From: Melioribacteraceae bacterium
Lineage (GTDB): Bacteria > Bacteroidota > Ignavibacteria > Ignavibacteriales > Melioribacteraceae
Direction: 5' to 3'
NCBI GenBank assembly: GCA_011525875.1
Contig: WYBN01000012.1
Location: forward strand, 62,001-126,000
DNA length: 64,000 nucleotides
Below are positions 8,473 to 17,468 of the stretch, piece after piece. Under the pieces are notes generated by a model. The model saw only the letters and a list, made by a program, of their open reading frames with translations, made no database searches and was not told the DNA's origin. The position numbers were made by a program, and so were the translations under genes. The first letter of the stretch is position 1; each line of letters begins with the position of its first letter.

Positions 8473-9708
8473 TCAGCCGCCGAAATCGTCGAAGAGAATA
8501 TTTTCAGGCTCAACACCCAAGCTTTCAAGCATTTTAAAAACTGCGGCATTCATCATCGGCGGACCGCAAATGTAATATTCGCAGTCTTCAGGAGCCGGAT
8601 GGTTCTTTAAATAATTATCGTAAAGTACCTGGTGAATGAATCCAACGTAACCATTCCAATTATCCTCGGGCAGCGGTTCGGATAATGCAACATGCCATTG
8701 GAAATTCTTATGCTCGGCTGCTAATTTATCGAAGTGATCTTGATAGAAAATTTCTCTAAGACTTCTGGCGCCATACCAGAAAGTCATCTTTCGCTCGCTG
8801 TTAATTCTGATGAGCTGGTCAAAAATGTGAGAACGCATCGGAGCCATGCCGGCGCCTCCGCCGATAAATATCATCTCATTCTTTGTATCCTTCGCAAAGA
8901 ATTCTCCATAAGGACCTGAGATTACAACTTTATCTCCTGGTTTAAGACTAAATATGTAGGATGACATCTGACCAGGAGGCACATTAGGCTTATTCGGAGG
9001 AGGTGTTGCGATCCTAACATTCAGCATTATTTGCCCTTTCTCAAGCGGAAAGTTTGCCATTGAATAAGCTCTTACTATTTGTTCGGTAACCTTTGATTTA
9101 TACTGCCAAATATTAAACTGATCCCAGACATCACGATATTCTTCTTCAATTATAAAATCTTTGAAGTCAATTTCATGTGGCGGAGCTTCTATTTGTATAT
9201 AACCTCCTGCACGGAAATCCACATTCTCGCCTTCGGGCAATTCCAGTAGTAATTCCTTTATAAAAGTAGCAACGTTATGATTTGACACAACGGTGCATTC
9301 CCATTTTTTTATGTCAAAAACTTCGTGCGGCACTTCAATATTCATGTCGCTTTTTACCGCAACCTGACAGCTCAACCGATAATTCTCCCGTACCTGCCGT
9401 CTGTTTAGTTTTGATTTTTCAGTTGGCAATACATCGCCGCCGCCATTAGTGATAATACACTTGCATTCTCCGCAAGTGCCGCCGCCGCCGCAAGCCGAGG
9501 GCAGATAAATTTGATTTTCGGCTAATACATTTAAAAGTTTACCGCCTATTGGAACAGTAAGCGTTTTTTCGGGATCGTCGTTAATTTTTATTTTAACGTT
9601 ACCGGAAGCAACAAGTTTTGATTTGGCGAATAGTATTAAAGCTACCAGGACCAATACTATTAGCGTGAACATTACAACGCCGATAATTACTATATTCATT
9701 CCATCCAT
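8473..9708 (-). CDS. nqrF: Na+-translocating NADH:quinone reductase subunit F
   Basis: 411 residues from the ATG at 9708, preceded by AAGGA at a good distance; an in-frame start 15 codons upstream would overlap nqrE. NqrF is the entry point for NADH electrons. One N-terminal helix (residues 5-27) anchors it. A 2Fe-2S ferredoxin domain has cysteines C73, C79, C82 and C114, the same spacing as in Vibrio NqrF. Then come the FAD-binding site (RAYSMANFP) and NADH-binding site ([13 protein letters not shown]), and the conserved C-terminus ([14 protein letters not shown], ending DDFGG). It is the sixth gene of a complete nqrA-F operon and directly precedes apbE. Confidence 0.97.
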   Translation of the reverse strand: MDGMNIVIIGVVMFTLIVLVLVALILFAKSKLVASGNVKIKINDDPEKTLTVPIGGKLLNVLAENQIYLPSACGGGGTCGECKCIITNGGGDVLPTEKSKLNRRQVRENYRLSCQVAVKSDMNIEVPHEVFDIKKWECTVVSNHNVATFIKELLLELPEGENVDFRAGGYIQIEAPPHEIDFKDFIIEEEYRDVWDQFNIWQYKSKVTEQIVRAYSMANFPLEKGQIMLNVRIATPPPNKPNVPPGQMSSYIFSLKPGDKVVISGPYGEFFAKDTKNEMIFIGGGAGMAPMRSHIFDQLIRINSERKMTFWYGARSLREIFYQDHFDKLAAEHKNFQWHVALSEPLPEDNWNGYVGFIHQVLYDNYLKNHPAPEDCEYYICGPPMMNAAVFKMLESLGVEPENILFDDFGG

Positions 9709-9718
9709 TTTTAAATCC

Positions 9719-10330
9719 TTATAATTGAATTCCGGAAAAGAGCATAAAAGCAATTGCCATTAATCCGACAGTAATAAATGTTATTCCAAGTCCTCGCAAA
9801 CCGGCGGGTACGTTACTATATTTCATTTTCTCGCGTACGCCGGCAAGAGCAATAATTGCAACGGCAAATCCTGTACCCGAACCCAACCCGAATACTACAC
9901 TCTCTGAAAAAATATAATCACGTTCAACCATAAAAAGGCTTCCTCCTAAAATCGCGCAGTTTACGGTTATTAAAGGCAGGAAGATTCCGAGTGCATTATA
10001 AAGTTTCGGCACATATTTATCCAGTGCCATTTCAAGTATTTGGACCATCGCAGCTATAACGCCTATATAAGTAATTAACCCTAAAAATGTAAGGTCAAGA
10101 TTACCTAATCCAATTGCGGCAAGCGCTCCTTCCTTCAAGACATTGTGGTATATCAAGTTGTTCATGGGTAGCGTGATAGTTTGAACGACAACAACAGCAA
10201 TACCTAAACCCACAGCAGTTTCAACTCTTTTTGATACTGCTATAAAAGTGCACATACCGAGGAAGAAGGCAAGTGCCATGTTTTCAATGAATACGGACTT
10301 TACAAATAAACTTAAATAATGTTCTAACAT
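9719..10330 (-). CDS. nqrE: Na+-translocating NADH:quinone reductase subunit E
   Basis: A 203-residue polytopic membrane protein. NqrE and NqrD are inverted-topology homologues that together bind an intramembrane iron centre. The two conserved cysteines are visible in [10 protein letters not shown] (helix 1) and TVNCAILGG (helix 4). Length and helix pattern (six membrane segments) agree with the family. Two bases separate it from nqrD and ten from nqrF, in keeping with one transcript. Confidence 0.97.
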   Translation of the reverse strand: MLEHYLSLFVKSVFIENMALAFFLGMCTFIAVSKRVETAVGLGIAVVVVQTITLPMNNLIYHNVLKEGALAAIGLGNLDLTFLGLITYIGVIAAMVQILEMALDKYVPKLYNALGIFLPLITVNCAILGGSLFMVERDYIFSESVVFGLGSGTGFAVAIIALAGVREKMKYSNVPAGLRGLGITFITVGLMAIAFMLFSGIQL

Positions 10331-10332
10331 GA

Positions 10333-10953
10333 TTACGCCTCCTCAACCTGTGAAGGTTTCCAGGTTCTAATTCCCCATATTAACAGCCCAATTATAATGA
10401 ATGCACTGGGCGAAAGTAGAAACAAACCGTTTGGATTATACCATCCGCCTTCTGTATTTAATTGAAATATTGTGTATCCCAATAATTTACCTGCGCCGAA
10501 TAATTCTCTGAAGAACCCTACAAATAAAAGAACAAATGTGTAACCGAGCCCATTGCCAATACCATCCAATACGCTCATCCCCGGCGGGTTTTGAAGCGCA
10601 AAGGCTTCAGCTCTTCCCATTATAATGCAATTAGTGATTATCAAACCGACATAAACTGATAACTGTTTACTTATGTCATAGACGAAAGCCTTTATCAACT
10701 GGTCAGCTATTATTACGAGCGACGCTATGATGGTCATCTCAACAAGAATTCTTATACTACCAGGAATGTGTTTTCTTATCAAGCTTACGGAGAAGTTTGA
10801 GAGAGTGAGCACAAAGATTACAGCGATAGACATAACTATAGATGTCTCAAGTTTGGAGGTTACGGCTAATGCCGAACATATGCCTAATATCTGTAGTGCT
10901 ATCGGGTTATTATTGAATATCGGGTCTAGTAATATCGATTTATATTTTTTCAT
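10333..10953 (-). CDS. nqrD: Na+-translocating NADH:quinone reductase subunit D
   Basis: 206 residues, six predicted membrane helices. It carries the paired cysteines of the NqrD half of the intramembrane iron site, in [11 protein letters not shown] and [13 protein letters not shown]. NqrD helps conduct electrons between the NqrF 2Fe-2S cluster and the FMN of NqrC, and lies beside the Na+ path. Its start overlaps the nqrC stop by 14 bases, which suggests translational coupling. Confidence 0.97.
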   Translation of the reverse strand: MKKYKSILLDPIFNNNPIALQILGICSALAVTSKLETSIVMSIAVIFVLTLSNFSVSLIRKHIPGSIRILVEMTIIASLVIIADQLIKAFVYDISKQLSVYVGLIITNCIIMGRAEAFALQNPPGMSVLDGIGNGLGYTFVLLFVGFFRELFGAGKLLGYTIFQLNTEGGWYNPNGLFLLSPSAFIIIGLLIWGIRTWKPSQVEEA

Positions 10954-11746
10954 TAGAACCTTCCTTTCTTAAATTTTCTAAGAACGTGCCGTAGCCGTTT
11001 TCACCAAGCCAAAATTTCATCAAATAATCAACGCCTCTTGTTGTTAAAGTGGAGCCGGATAAACCGTCAATCTGATGGATTGAATTGGGGTTGCTCGGAT
11101 CGACTCTGCCTTTCAATACATCAATAATATATTCGCCGTTTTCATTGAATGCCTTTTTACCTTTCCAGCTGTTTTTCCAGTTTGGGTTGTCTACTTCACC
11201 CCCAAGTCCGGGTGTTTCGCCGTGTTCATAAAATGTGATGCCTTCAACGGTTTGAAGTTTATTATCTAGCGAGATGAATCCGTAGAGAGTTGACCATAAC
11301 CCTTTGCCGTGCACTGGGAATATATATTTATCTATTCCGCCTTTGGAATCGAGAACTTCGTAGATCACCATGTAGCTTGGCATACGTTTTATCCCGGCAA
11401 TATCTTTATCCGAGGGAATTGCCTGGCTGTATTTTGGCATACCACTGATTTTCTTAATATCAAAATTCTCCGGGCGAAGTAAATCTTGTTCTGCCTTTTC
11501 AGAAAGTATTTTACCAGTCTCCAATTCTATGGTCACTGCTTTGATTTTTTCATTATAAAGCTGCTGCGGATTCTTGCCTGTAAAATCAATTCCGCCTGCG
11601 CTGAGAATATTTTTGATTTTATCAAGCTGCTTATTTTCTGCTTGTCTTGAGCTTAGCGAAACCGCTGCAGCGGAAACCAGAATGGAGCAGACAAGACACA
11701 CACCGAGTGCAACTTGGATTGTTTTTTTTATGCTATCAGACGCCAT
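10940..11746 (-). CDS. nqrC: Na+-translocating NADH:quinone reductase subunit C
   Basis: 268 residues with one N-terminal membrane helix ([19 protein letters not shown]) and a large domain facing the periplasm. The covalent FMN site is [12 protein letters not shown], with the acceptor Thr at residue 233, close to T225 in Vibrio; ApbE, encoded downstream, loads it. The [11 protein letters not shown] motif typical of NqrC/RnfG flavoproteins is also present. The gene overlaps nqrB by 11 bases and nqrD by 14 bases. Confidence 0.97.
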   Translation of the reverse strand: MASDSIKKTIQVALGVCLVCSILVSAAAVSLSSRQAENKQLDKIKNILSAGGIDFTGKNPQQLYNEKIKAVTIELETGKILSEKAEQDLLRPENFDIKKISGMPKYSQAIPSDKDIAGIKRMPSYMVIYEVLDSKGGIDKYIFPVHGKGLWSTLYGFISLDNKLQTVEGITFYEHGETPGLGGEVDNPNWKNSWKGKKAFNENGEYIIDVLKGRVDPSNPNSIHQIDGLSGSTLTTRGVDYLMKFWLGENGYGTFLENLRKEGSNEKI

Positions 11747-12938
11747 TTCTTGCCAGCCTCCTTTTAATATTTTGATTTATAAAATATTTGTCAATTATCG
11801 GTGCAAATACATTCATAAAAAGAATTGCGAGCATAACGCCTTCGGGAAATGCAGGATTTACAACGCGCACAAGAACAGTGAAAAATCCAATTAAAAAGCC
11901 GTAAACATATTTCCCTTGTTCGGTCATCGAAGCGCTTACTGGGTCGGTCGCCATGAAAACGGTTCCAAAGGCAAATCCGCCGATTACAAAATGCCAATAA
12001 GGTGCGAGGTTGAACATTGGGTTGGTGGCGCTGCCTATTGCATTTAAACCAAGCGAGGTAGCAAGCATTCCTATGACTACCGATAACATTATCTTCCAGG
12101 AACCGACTTTTGTCGCAATTAAAATTACTGCGCCTATCAAACATGCTAATGCAGAAGTTTCGCCCATTGATCCGGGAATAAATCCGAGAAATGCATCCAT
12201 CCACGAATAAGTTACTTCCATTGTTGAATCTGCAAACTGAGCAAGTGCAGTTGCTCTACTTAAACCGTCAACGGCAACCCAAACCTTATCACCAGATATC
12301 TCGGCAGGGTATGCAAAGAATAGAAAAGCCCTTGCGGTTAAAGCCGGGTTCAGAATATTCATTCCAACACCCCCGAAAACCTCTTTCCCGATTACAACTC
12401 CAAACGAAATCCCGAGCGCAACCTGCCAGTAAGGAATGTTTGGTGGCAGGATGAGGGGGAATAACAGTGAAGTTACTAAGAATCCTTCGTTGACTTCATG
12501 TTTTCTGACTATAGCGAAAAGGACCTCCCAAAAACCACCAACTGCGATAGTAACTAAGTAAACCGGAAGGAAATACAAAGCTCCGAATGCCATATTTCCA
12601 AGTATATTCGAAGGATCAAAGCCTATTCCTAACCATTCAATTACTCTTGCCTGCCAATGGTTTGAGGAAATCAACCCGAGTTCTTCCATTCCAAGATTTG
12701 CTTGCAGACCAGTGTTGTAAACAGCCATTAATACAGCCGGTATCAACGCTATTACAACAGTCATCATCATGCGTTTAAGATCCATTAGGTCTCTTACATG
12801 CGAGGCGGTCCTTGTTGGAGCCGCCGGAGTGTATAGGAAAGTATCAACAGCTTCGTATAAAGGGAAAAACTTTTCAAGCTTTCCGCCTTTGAGGAAGTGT
12901 TTTTCCTGTTTGTCTAAAATACTTCGAATTAGCTTCAC
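11736..12938 (-). CDS. nqrB: Na+-translocating NADH:quinone reductase subunit B
   Basis: 400 residues, starting with GTG at 12938 behind AAGGAAGG; only three bases separate it from the nqrA stop. NqrB is the large membrane subunit that carries riboflavin and a covalent FMN and provides the Na+ channel. About ten hydrophobic helices are visible. The FMN acceptor is the Thr of [10 protein letters not shown], residue 230, near T236 of Vibrio. Where many family members have S-G-A-T, this one has S-R-A-T. The cytoplasmic N-terminus (residues 1-55) is amphipathic, as usual. Confidence 0.97.
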   Translation of the reverse strand: MKLIRSILDKQEKHFLKGGKLEKFFPLYEAVDTFLYTPAAPTRTASHVRDLMDLKRMMMTVVIALIPAVLMAVYNTGLQANLGMEELGLISSNHWQARVIEWLGIGFDPSNILGNMAFGALYFLPVYLVTIAVGGFWEVLFAIVRKHEVNEGFLVTSLLFPLILPPNIPYWQVALGISFGVVIGKEVFGGVGMNILNPALTARAFLFFAYPAEISGDKVWVAVDGLSRATALAQFADSTMEVTYSWMDAFLGFIPGSMGETSALACLIGAVILIATKVGSWKIMLSVVIGMLATSLGLNAIGSATNPMFNLAPYWHFVIGGFAFGTVFMATDPVSASMTEQGKYVYGFLIGFFTVLVRVVNPAFPEGVMLAILFMNVFAPIIDKYFINQNIKRRLARNGV

Positions 12939-12941
12939 TGA

Positions 12942-14291
12942 TTAACCTTCCTTTTCTATAATTGTTAAATTTTCTCTGAGCATAGGCCCGTATTCTAATT
13001 TTGACGGGCACGAAAATGTACAGAGAGCAAGGTCTTCTTCGTCAAGTTCCAACATGCCAAGCTTTTCGGCTTCTTCTAAATCTTTAACAGCTAAAGCACG
13101 CAGCAGATATGTAGGCATGATATCAAGGGGCACAACTTCCTCAAAATTTCCACTGGGTACAATAGCTCTTTTTCCGCCATGAATCTCAGTAGAAAATTGA
13201 TATTTCTTCGATGGGAAAATTTTTCCGAACACAATATTTTTTATTGAGTAATAATTCACAAACGGGTTAAGCCATCCTAAAAATTCTCTCTTAACCGGGT
13301 GAGGGATAACAGAAACTTGCTGGTGAAATCTCCCTAAATACCCTTCAAAACCTGCAGCAGTTCTTCCAGAAAGTACAGAACCAGAAATAATACGGCAGTT
13401 TTCATTGTTTAATTCATTTGCAGTGATATCTTCTATAGAAGCTCCCTTATGCGTTTTTATTAATCTCGGGTTTTTTACAGATGAGCCGGCAAGAGAAATT
13501 ATCCTATCTGTCATAATCTTGCCTGTAGTAAAAAGATGCCCAATAGCAATAACATCCTGCGCATTTACATACCAAACAGAGCGCTTCCTGCCGACTGGTG
13601 CTAAGAAATGAATATGAGTTCCAACATTCCCCGCTGGATGCGGACCGGTAAACTCTTCAACCGAGATTTGATTTGATTCGACAGAAGTTATTTTTGAACC
13701 CAAAGATTTGCATAAAAATATTTTGCCGCTGGTTAATTTAGAAAGTACAGTCAATCCGTTGTTGAAATGATTCTCATTAACCGAAATAATCCTTTCGACC
13801 GAAGGTGCAAGCGGGTTAGTATCCATAGCAGTTACAAACAGTGCATAAGGCTCTTTATCAGGGTCAGCAACCTTGCTGAAGGGACGGCTTCTTATCGCTG
13901 TCCATTCACCGGATTCAATTAATATCTCTGTCACATCATCTTTGGATAGCTTGTTTAATTCATTCTTGGGAGTTGTTTTAAATATAATTTCATCTTTGCC
14001 TTCAAGCTCAATCACAAGCGACAGAAATACTCTTTTATCTCCCCTATTAATCTCAACTACTTTCCCCGCGCCGGGAGCTGTATACTTAACGGCGGGATTT
14101 TTTTTATCGGTGAAAACAATTTGTCCGAGTTTAACGGCGTCGCCTTCCTTAACGAGCATGGTCGGCTTCATTCCAACGTAATCGTTCCCCAAAAGAGCTA
14201 CACGCCTTACCGGGTTTGACTCGCCTACTTCTTGAAGCGGGCTGCCGGTTATCGGAAGATCAAGACCTTTTTTGATTTTGATTTGTCCCAT
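12942..14291 (-). CDS. nqrA: Na+-translocating NADH:quinone reductase subunit A
   Basis: 449 residues, ATG at 14291 behind AGAGGA. NqrA is the cytoplasmic subunit next to the quinone site, with no membrane helix and no cofactor of its own. The N-terminus (IKKGLDLPITGSP) and the GPHPAGNVGTHIHF and CTFSCPSKLEYGP motifs are typical. It is the first gene of the nqr operon. The promoter should lie in 14292-14400, shared with the plus-strand gene at 14475. That stretch is AT-rich, but no promoter can be fixed with confidence. Confidence 0.97.
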   Translation of the reverse strand: MGQIKIKKGLDLPITGSPLQEVGESNPVRRVALLGNDYVGMKPTMLVKEGDAVKLGQIVFTDKKNPAVKYTAPGAGKVVEINRGDKRVFLSLVIELEGKDEIIFKTTPKNELNKLSKDDVTEILIESGEWTAIRSRPFSKVADPDKEPYALFVTAMDTNPLAPSVERIISVNENHFNNGLTVLSKLTSGKIFLCKSLGSKITSVESNQISVEEFTGPHPAGNVGTHIHFLAPVGRKRSVWYVNAQDVIAIGHLFTTGKIMTDRIISLAGSSVKNPRLIKTHKGASIEDITANELNNENCRIISGSVLSGRTAAGFEGYLGRFHQQVSVIPHPVKREFLGWLNPFVNYYSIKNIVFGKIFPSKKYQFSTEIHGGKRAIVPSGNFEEVVPLDIMPTYLLRALAVKDLEEAEKLGMLELDEEDLALCTFSCPSKLEYGPMLRENLTIIEKEG

Positions 14292-14474
14292 TTTTCCTCT
14301 AAATGTTCATTTTTTTAAGACGAAAAATAGCAACTTAAACACTATGATAAAAGAGATAATTATTTTGGTATTATGAATTTCTTAAAATTTTCTGCTGTGA
14401 GCGAAGATATTTTAATTCTAATCAAAGGAGAGTTCTAGAATTTTTTTTAGGTTAAAAGCCCGAATCGTTATATT

Positions 14475-15161
14475 TTGCACAAGAAATTAATTGATGAGGA
14501 AATATTGGAAGGGTTTGAAGGAATAGTATCGTTATTAATTGCATGTCTCGAAGTAATTTTCTTGATCAACATTCTAATCTTCGCGCAAAGAAATCATATC
14601 AATAAGTTGATTATAGTTTTGGTCGGTCTATTATTTGTTTATCAAGTTTACGAATTCAGTATTTGTTACTTCGGAATTAATTCTTCATTAACAGTTTATC
14701 TCGCTTTTCTCTCGATTACTTTTCTTCCTCCGCTTAGCCTGCTTATCATTTTAGAATTATCGGGCATAAGAAAGAAAAAGAAATATCTAATCTTTGTTCC
14801 CGCTTTATTTTTTATATTCTACTATCCCGCTGTACTCGAAAGTTTTCAGGTAACTAAGTGCACACTCTTTTATGCCGTTTATGAATATCCGCTTGGGGAT
14901 TTGTACGGGGCTTTTTATTATCTTCCGGTGCTGCTGTCGATCGCAATGTTATTTAGACTGTTAGGCAGAAACTTATCGGTTGATGCAATTAAACTGTTAA
15001 AGATACTGTTGGCTGGGTATATAATTACGTTTATTCCGGCTGGTTTAATCTTTTTCGTATTTCCTTCTTTGGCTTTCGCAAACGAGAGCATTTTCTGTAA
15101 ATTAGCAGTTATACTCGCTCTGACTTACACATATTTTGCTTTGAAATTCAAAGATGAATAA
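14475..15161 (+). CDS. Seven-helix membrane protein of unknown function
   Basis: 228 residues as drawn from the TTG at 14475. A TTG at 14505 has a better-placed GAGGA in front and would give 218 residues, so the start is open. Seven hydrophobic segments are visible, with short basic loops (SGIRKKKKY). The pattern resembles the 7TM sensor region found at the N-terminus of some histidine kinases, but no kinase part follows. The last helix ends just before the stop. The next gene, 40 bases downstream, is the small ATC-start gene and may be co-transcribed. A 21-codon reading frame with its own ATG at 14372 sits in the leader. I do not recognise a named family. Confidence 0.65.
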   Translation: MHKKLIDEEILEGFEGIVSLLIACLEVIFLINILIFAQRNHINKLIIVLVGLLFVYQVYEFSICYFGINSSLTVYLAFLSITFLPPLSLLIILELSGIRKKKKYLIFVPALFFIFYYPAVLESFQVTKCTLFYAVYEYPLGDLYGAFYYLPVLLSIAMLFRLLGRNLSVDAIKLLKILLAGYIITFIPAGLIFFVFPSLAFANESIFCKLAVILALTYTYFALKFKDE

Positions 15162-15189
15162 TGAATTCATATCTATATAAGAATTTTTT

Positions 15190-15196
15190 GAGGTGA
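15190..15196 (+). promoter_or_regulatory. Ribosome-binding site for an ATC start
   Basis: GAGGTGA lies five bases ahead of an ATC codon at 15201 that opens a 114-codon frame with no ATG, GTG or TTG near its beginning. The spacing is normal for Shine-Dalgarno initiation and is the main reason for placing the start there. Confidence 0.5.
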
Positions 15197-15200
15197 CCAA

Positions 15201-15545
15201 ATCAATTTTTTTGAAACGATATTAAATATTTATCTGATAATTGAGAATGACCGGGTTGTTTCATTCAAAGCGAAGGCATACGAAAGCGATGAAGGGGACG
15301 CCGATAAAATCAGATTCTTAAAATTAAGAGCCAAAATTGATTATGCAAGCTCTTATTCTTTCGATGCTCCTCAAAACTCACGTGGGGAATTCATGAAATA
15401 CAAACAATTCTCAAAACTTGAATCAAACGGATTACAGTTCAGGTTATTCGAAGAAATATTTGCCAGATTTAATGTGCCCGATAGTCCGCTGGTATGCGTA
15501 ACACCTGTGGTGGACGGTAAAATCTTCGCTGAAGAAGTGCAATAA
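15201..15545 (+). CDS. Small hypothetical protein with an apparent ATC start
   Basis: A 114-codon frame that conventional start-codon rules would miss. It begins ATC-AAT-TTT-TTT-GAA (I/M-N-F-F-E) five bases after GAGGTG, and stops with TAA at 15543-15545, two bases before the convergent yqaA-like gene. The product reads as an ordinary soluble alpha/beta protein (ending VCVTPVVDGKIFAEEVQ); codon use looks like that of its neighbours. The first conventional in-frame start is an ATG well inside (near 15393), which would remove more than half. The other explanation is a miscounted run of seven T at 15206-15212: with eight, a GTG at 15193 would join the frame. A genuinely broken start is also possible. 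No family recognised. Confidence 0.6.
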   Translation: MNFFETILNIYLIIENDRVVSFKAKAYESDEGDADKIRFLKLRAKIDYASSYSFDAPQNSRGEFMKYKQFSKLESNGLQFRLFEEIFARFNVPDSPLVCVTPVVDGKIFAEEVQ

Positions 15546-15546
15546 T

Positions 15547-16161
15547 CTAAATTAAATATTTAATAGCAACGAATCCGCCAATAAGAAGTATTGTAAAGGC
15601 TATTGCGAGCGGATTAAAATATTTGTCGATGAAAGATTTAATCGGTCCGCCGTATTTCCATATTAAAAATGAAACGAGGAAAAATCTACCTGCCCGGCTG
15701 ATAACCGAAGCAAGCAGAAAGAGAATTAAATTTATCTCAAATGCACCGCCGGTTACCGTGAAAACTTTATAAGGAATGGGAGTAAATCCTGCAGTGAAAA
15801 TTATCCAGAAATTCCATTCGTGATAAAGATTCTGGACTTGATAAAATATCGTTTCGGTAAAGCCTGGGATATTGTCAAAAAAGAAAAGCGCAAGTTTAGA
15901 GAAATTATTATTTGAATCCCACCATAAATAATGACCGATTGCATATCCGAATAACGCCCCGCCTATAGAACCGATGGTACAGATCGCGGCAAATTTAAAA
16001 GCTTTTGTCCTTGACCCTAAAACAAGTGCGATCAGCAAAGCGTCGGGAGGAATCGGGAAAAAAGACGCCTCTGCAAATGATAATATGAATAACGCATATG
16101 GACCGTAGGAAGTGTCTGCCCAATGGAGTACCCAGTCATATAATTTCCGGATTTGTTTCAT
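15547..16161 (-). CDS. YqaA/DedA-family inner-membrane protein
   Basis: 204 residues with about five membrane helices. The signature of the DedA/VTT superfamily is present: SFAEASFFPIPPDALLIAL near the N-terminus, a glycine-rich helix (IGSIGGALFGYAIGHYLWW) and TAGFTPIPYKVFTVTGG in the second half, followed by SRAGRFFLVSFLIWKYG. DedA proteins move lipid carriers such as undecaprenyl phosphate or phosphatidylethanolamine across the membrane; the YqaA branch itself has no settled function. It converges on the small ATC-start gene and diverges from the acyltransferase gene, with a 123-base AT-rich region between the divergent starts. Confidence 0.85.
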   Translation of the reverse strand: MKQIRKLYDWVLHWADTSYGPYALFILSFAEASFFPIPPDALLIALVLGSRTKAFKFAAICTIGSIGGALFGYAIGHYLWWDSNNNFSKLALFFFDNIPGFTETIFYQVQNLYHEWNFWIIFTAGFTPIPYKVFTVTGGAFEINLILFLLASVISRAGRFFLVSFLIWKYGGPIKSFIDKYFNPLAIAFTILLIGGFVAIKYLI

Positions 16162-16284
16162 TAGTTCCCGTTAAAATGAGTTGCAATTATAACAAAAAAA
16201 AGATTCGGAACTTGAATAAAAATTTGTTCTAAAAGTATTTTCCATTTAACTTGCAAAATCATTTCACAACGAATTCAGAAATTT

Positions 16285-17406
16285 ATGCCCGAGACCAAAA
16301 CCGAAAGATTGGTATCGCTTGATGTGTTTAGAGGGATTACTATTGCGGGTATGATACTCGTGAATAATCCCGGCACATGGAGCAGTATCTATCCCGCTTT
16401 AAGGCACGCAGAATGGCATGGATGTACGCCGACTGATCTAATATTTCCTTTCTTTCTGTTCATAGTTGGAGTAGCCATAACTTTCTCTCTTTCCAAGAGA
16501 AAAGAACGAGGTGACGATTATTCGAAACTTGTTTTACAAATCATGCGTAGAAGTTTTGTGCTGTTCTTATTAGGCATCATTCTATCCGGGTTTCCATACT
16601 TTGAATTTGCTACAATAAGAATACCCGGTGTTTTGCAGAGAATAGCTGTTGTCTATCTTATAAGTTCATTAGTTTTTCTTGGAACAACATTAAAAGTTCA
16701 GGCGTATCTGACATTTATCTTTTTGCTGGTTTACTGGTTTCTGATGACGCTTGTCCCCGTTCCGGGGGTTGGCTATGCTAATCTTGAACCGGCAACAAAT
16801 CTTGCCGCCTGGCTTGATAATTTACTTCTTAATGGACATCTCTGGAAAGCTACTAAGGTTTGGGATCCAGAAGGTATACTAAGTACGCTGCCAGCAATCT
16901 CAACGGCATTGTTGGGAGTTTTAACAGGTCATCTTCTGCTTAGCGGAAAAGATAAAATATCCAAAACTGCTTGGATGTTTGCTGCAGGAAATATTCTGAT
17001 ACTGCTTGGTTATATATGGGATATGTGGTTTCCTTTGAATAAAAATCTATGGACAAGCTCCTATGTAGTATTTACAGGTGGATTAGCATTAAATTTTCTC
17101 GCAATGTGTTATTTTATAATCGACGTTCTCGGTTATAAGAGATGGGCGCTTCCTTTTCAAGTTTACGGCTTAAATGCAATTACGGTTTTCTTCCTCTCCG
17201 GTATTATAGGAAGGCTTCTGTATATTATTACTATAAGCGTAAAAGACGGGCAGGAGTTATCCTTAAAGTCTTATCTCTTCGATAATTTTTTCCTTTCATG
17301 GCTTGAACCAATTAATGCAAGTCTTCTCTGGGCTGTTATATACGTAATTATCTGGCTCGGTTTAATGTGGATACTATATGCAAAAAAAATCTTTATTAAA
17401 ATCTGA
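16285..17406 (+). CDS. HGSNAT/NagX-like membrane acyltransferase
   Basis: 373 residues, ten or so membrane helices. The N-terminus RLVSLDVFRGITIAGMILVN, the loop with HAEWHGCTPTDLIFPFFLF and the basic segment RRSFVLFLLG mark the family of heparan-alpha-glucosaminide N-acetyltransferase homologues (DUF5009/NagX). The eukaryotic enzyme moves acetyl groups from cytosolic acetyl-CoA across the membrane onto glucosamine; the His in the H-G-C loop is the candidate active residue. In bacteria these genes usually accompany sugar use; here the neighbours (YqaA, acyl-CoA ligase) give no clear sugar context. ATG at 16285 with no strong ribosome-binding site. Confidence 0.85.
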   Translation: MPETKTERLVSLDVFRGITIAGMILVNNPGTWSSIYPALRHAEWHGCTPTDLIFPFFLFIVGVAITFSLSKRKERGDDYSKLVLQIMRRSFVLFLLGIILSGFPYFEFATIRIPGVLQRIAVVYLISSLVFLGTTLKVQAYLTFIFLLVYWFLMTLVPVPGVGYANLEPATNLAAWLDNLLLNGHLWKATKVWDPEGILSTLPAISTALLGVLTGHLLLSGKDKISKTAWMFAAGNILILLGYIWDMWFPLNKNLWTSSYVVFTGGLALNFLAMCYFIIDVLGYKRWALPFQVYGLNAITVFFLSGIIGRLLYIITISVKDGQELSLKSYLFDNFFLSWLEPINASLLWAVIYVIIWLGLMWILYAKKIFIKI

Positions 17407-17468
17407 TGATGTTTAAAAAGTTAATTAGAAGTATTAGCTAATTTATTTATTTATAAAAGGAGAGAGAA

